DNA of 64,000 bases from Faecalicatena_A orotica (GTDB lineage Bacteria > Bacillota > Clostridia > Lachnospirales > Lachnospiraceae). Below, one piece after another: positions 63,223-64,000 of this stretch; positions within the stretch are counted from its first letter, which is position 1, and every line of letters starts with the position of its first letter. Location: NCBI RefSeq assembly GCF_040545875.1, contig NZ_JBEPMR010000005.1. One strand, written 5' to 3'. A program made the position numbers and the translations under genes. The notes beneath the pieces were generated by a model. It was not told where the DNA came from, did no database searches, and saw only the letters and a program-made list of their open reading frames with translations.

Positions 63223-63258
63223 CTTTATCCCTCCTGCCTGAAAGTACAATATAAAAAT

Positions 63259-63287
63259 GGGCGCTCTTCCTCTAAAGAAAAACGCCC
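63259..63287 (-). promoter_or_regulatory. glnA leader hairpin with ANTAR-like loop
   Basis: On the minus strand GGGCG and CGCCC close an outer stem; CTTT/AGAG form an inner stem around the hexaloop AGAGGA, which has A at position 1 and G at position 4, the ANTAR-recognised pattern. ATTTTTAT follows. It starts a few nt after the predicted transcription start. Only one such hairpin is seen; ANTAR targets usually have two. Confidence 0.5.
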
Positions 63288-63299
63288 TTGTTTCGTCCT

Positions 63300-63328
63300 A
63301 TTATAACTATCTGTTTTAAAAATGTCAA
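63300..63328 (-). promoter_or_regulatory. glnA promoter, consensus
   Basis: Perfect TTGACA and TATAAT are spaced by 17 nt on the minus strand, about 78 nt before the glnA start. A promoter this strong suggests control after initiation, for example in the leader. Confidence 0.85.
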
Positions 63329-63387
63329 TTCCCGGTTATATATTCTCGTGTATGCCGATCACATATCCTGATGTAACTGACATCCTT

Positions 63388-63636
63388 TTATCTTGTGAAT
63401 TTATAAATCTTCTCTCTAAGTCTGTCAAAATCTCCGCTATGTACCTGAAGTTCCATCTCTTCCTGCATATTGAGACTGCAGATTCCGAGGATCGACTTGG
63501 CATCTACAACCATTCTCCCCTGAACAAGATCAAGGTCTCCTCTATAATCCTTGATTGTCTGCACAAATTCCTGAATCTCGTTTACATTTGAAAATCCCAC
63601 TCTTACTGCATTTAATGTCAAAGTTTCCCCCGGCAT
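63388..63636 (-). CDS. HPr-like protein without the phosphorylatable histidine
   Basis: An 82-residue HPr-fold protein. The C-terminal half keeps DLDLVQGRMVVDAKSILGI (cf. the HPr segment with Ser46: KSILGI). The N-terminal region, where HPr has GLHARPA, reads VGFSNVNEIQEFVQ with no histidine. A phosphocarrier role is therefore unlikely; a Crh-like regulatory role is possible, since Crh also lacks His15. GGAGGG precedes the ATG. It lies upstream of the glnA promoter. Confidence 0.82.
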   Translation of the reverse strand: MPGETLTLNAVRVGFSNVNEIQEFVQTIKDYRGDLDLVQGRMVVDAKSILGICSLNMQEEMELQVHSGDFDRLREKIYKFTR

Positions 63637-63865
63637 GGCTGTTCCCTCCTGAATATCTTAGAGTATTCCATCTATCCTGATGGAAATTATTTAGTTACTG
63701 GCAATAGTCGCCACGGTTTAATATTGTACACTAATTATGCGGAAAAGAATAGTGTAAAAATTAACGATATTTACGATATTTTTTAATGTAATTCAGCACT
63801 TTCTAACCACTTCTCATGCTCCATATTCCGGTAGATACACGGCTGTCATATCCTAAGAGCAATAT

Positions 63866-64000
63866 TTAATTTTTAATCTGTCTTCCTGACGCATCCAGAT
63901 GGTATCCGTCTTTATAGATAAGTTCCGACACCGGTACGATCTCAAATCCCTGCTTTTTCAGCCCCTTAATCACCTCCTCCAGTGCTTCTGCCGTGTATTT
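63866..64000 (-). CDS. C-terminal end of a probable polysaccharide deacetylase (partial)
   Basis: The minus-strand frame entering at the window edge gives 44 residues: TAEALEEVIKGLKKQGFEIVPVSELI, then a short charged tail and a stop. This is the usual C-terminal helix and strand of NodB-type polysaccharide deacetylases (PdaA-like). The catalytic part lies outside the window, so the call rests on a short segment. Confidence 0.6.
   Translation of the reverse strand, partial: KYTAEALEEVIKGLKKQGFEIVPVSELIYKDGYHLDASGRQIKN

Noticed and set aside
63760..63785. Tandem ACGATATTT repeat as an operator
   Set aside because: Only two short AT-rich repeats; no link to a regulator and no second example in the window.

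Overview
This window looks like chromosome from a Gram-positive anaerobe of the Lachnospiraceae (Clostridium cluster XIVa). The support is strong GGAGG ribosome sites and TTGACA-17-TATAAT promoters, clostridial-style lipoproteins, ferredoxin/nitroreductase genes, PTS and ABC sugar uptake, and an LL-diaminopimelate aminotransferase (dapL) next to dapF and a glnA/ANTAR pair. The assignment is by gene content only; no species is claimed.

Layout. 0-9 kb: an acyltransferase/alpha-beta hydrolase pair, then a MarR-controlled heterodimeric ABC exporter and a MATE pump. 9-11 kb: a LysR regulator divergent from a two-gene chromate transporter. 11-15.3 kb: a VanH-like D-2-hydroxyacid dehydrogenase and an OpuC/Egt-type osmolyte ABC system with a fused permease-binding protein. 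15.6-18.5 kb: an AraC regulator, two paralogous 58-residue proteins of unknown function in near-duplicate transcription cassettes (shared upstream element, ribosome site and terminator), a ferredoxin-nitroreductase between them, and a ferredoxin. 18.6-21.7 kb: an orphan ABC ATPase and a Cache-GGDEF-EAL protein. 21.8-29.2 kb: a complete galactitol pathway (gatABC, gatD, kinase, gatY, PRD regulator). 29-33 kb: housekeeping and small genes (HAD phosphatase, macrodomain, DUF1847, XRE, alkyltransferase-like protein). 33.3-41.2 kb: ROK-associated sugar ABC transporter with an FGGY kinase and two aldolases. 41.3-54.9 kb: a 12-gene co-directional operon with a divergent LysR gene. It joins an Opp-type transporter to a ceramidase-like hydrolase, an esterase, a lactonase-fold protein, a PhlG-family C-C hydrolase and three membrane proteins, two of them efflux families. 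55.3-56.7 kb: an AAA/DUF4143 ATPase. 56.8-59 kb: a decayed integration site at tRNA-Pro with two integrase remnants, a 31-bp att direct repeat, a ribbon-helix-helix gene and a type I toxin-antitoxin locus encoding a 30-residue holin-like toxin. 59-64 kb: glnA-ANTAR-dapF-dapL, an HPr-like protein without its usual histidine, and the end of a probable polysaccharide deacetylase.

The strongest novelty candidates are the duplicated 58-aa protein cassettes beside the AraC regulator, the PhlG-family hydrolase operon (possibly uptake, cleavage and export of an acylated aromatic or plant polyphenol), and the toxin-antitoxin locus inside the tRNA-Pro island remnant. Functions of the first two are inferred from context and are not established by the sequence.
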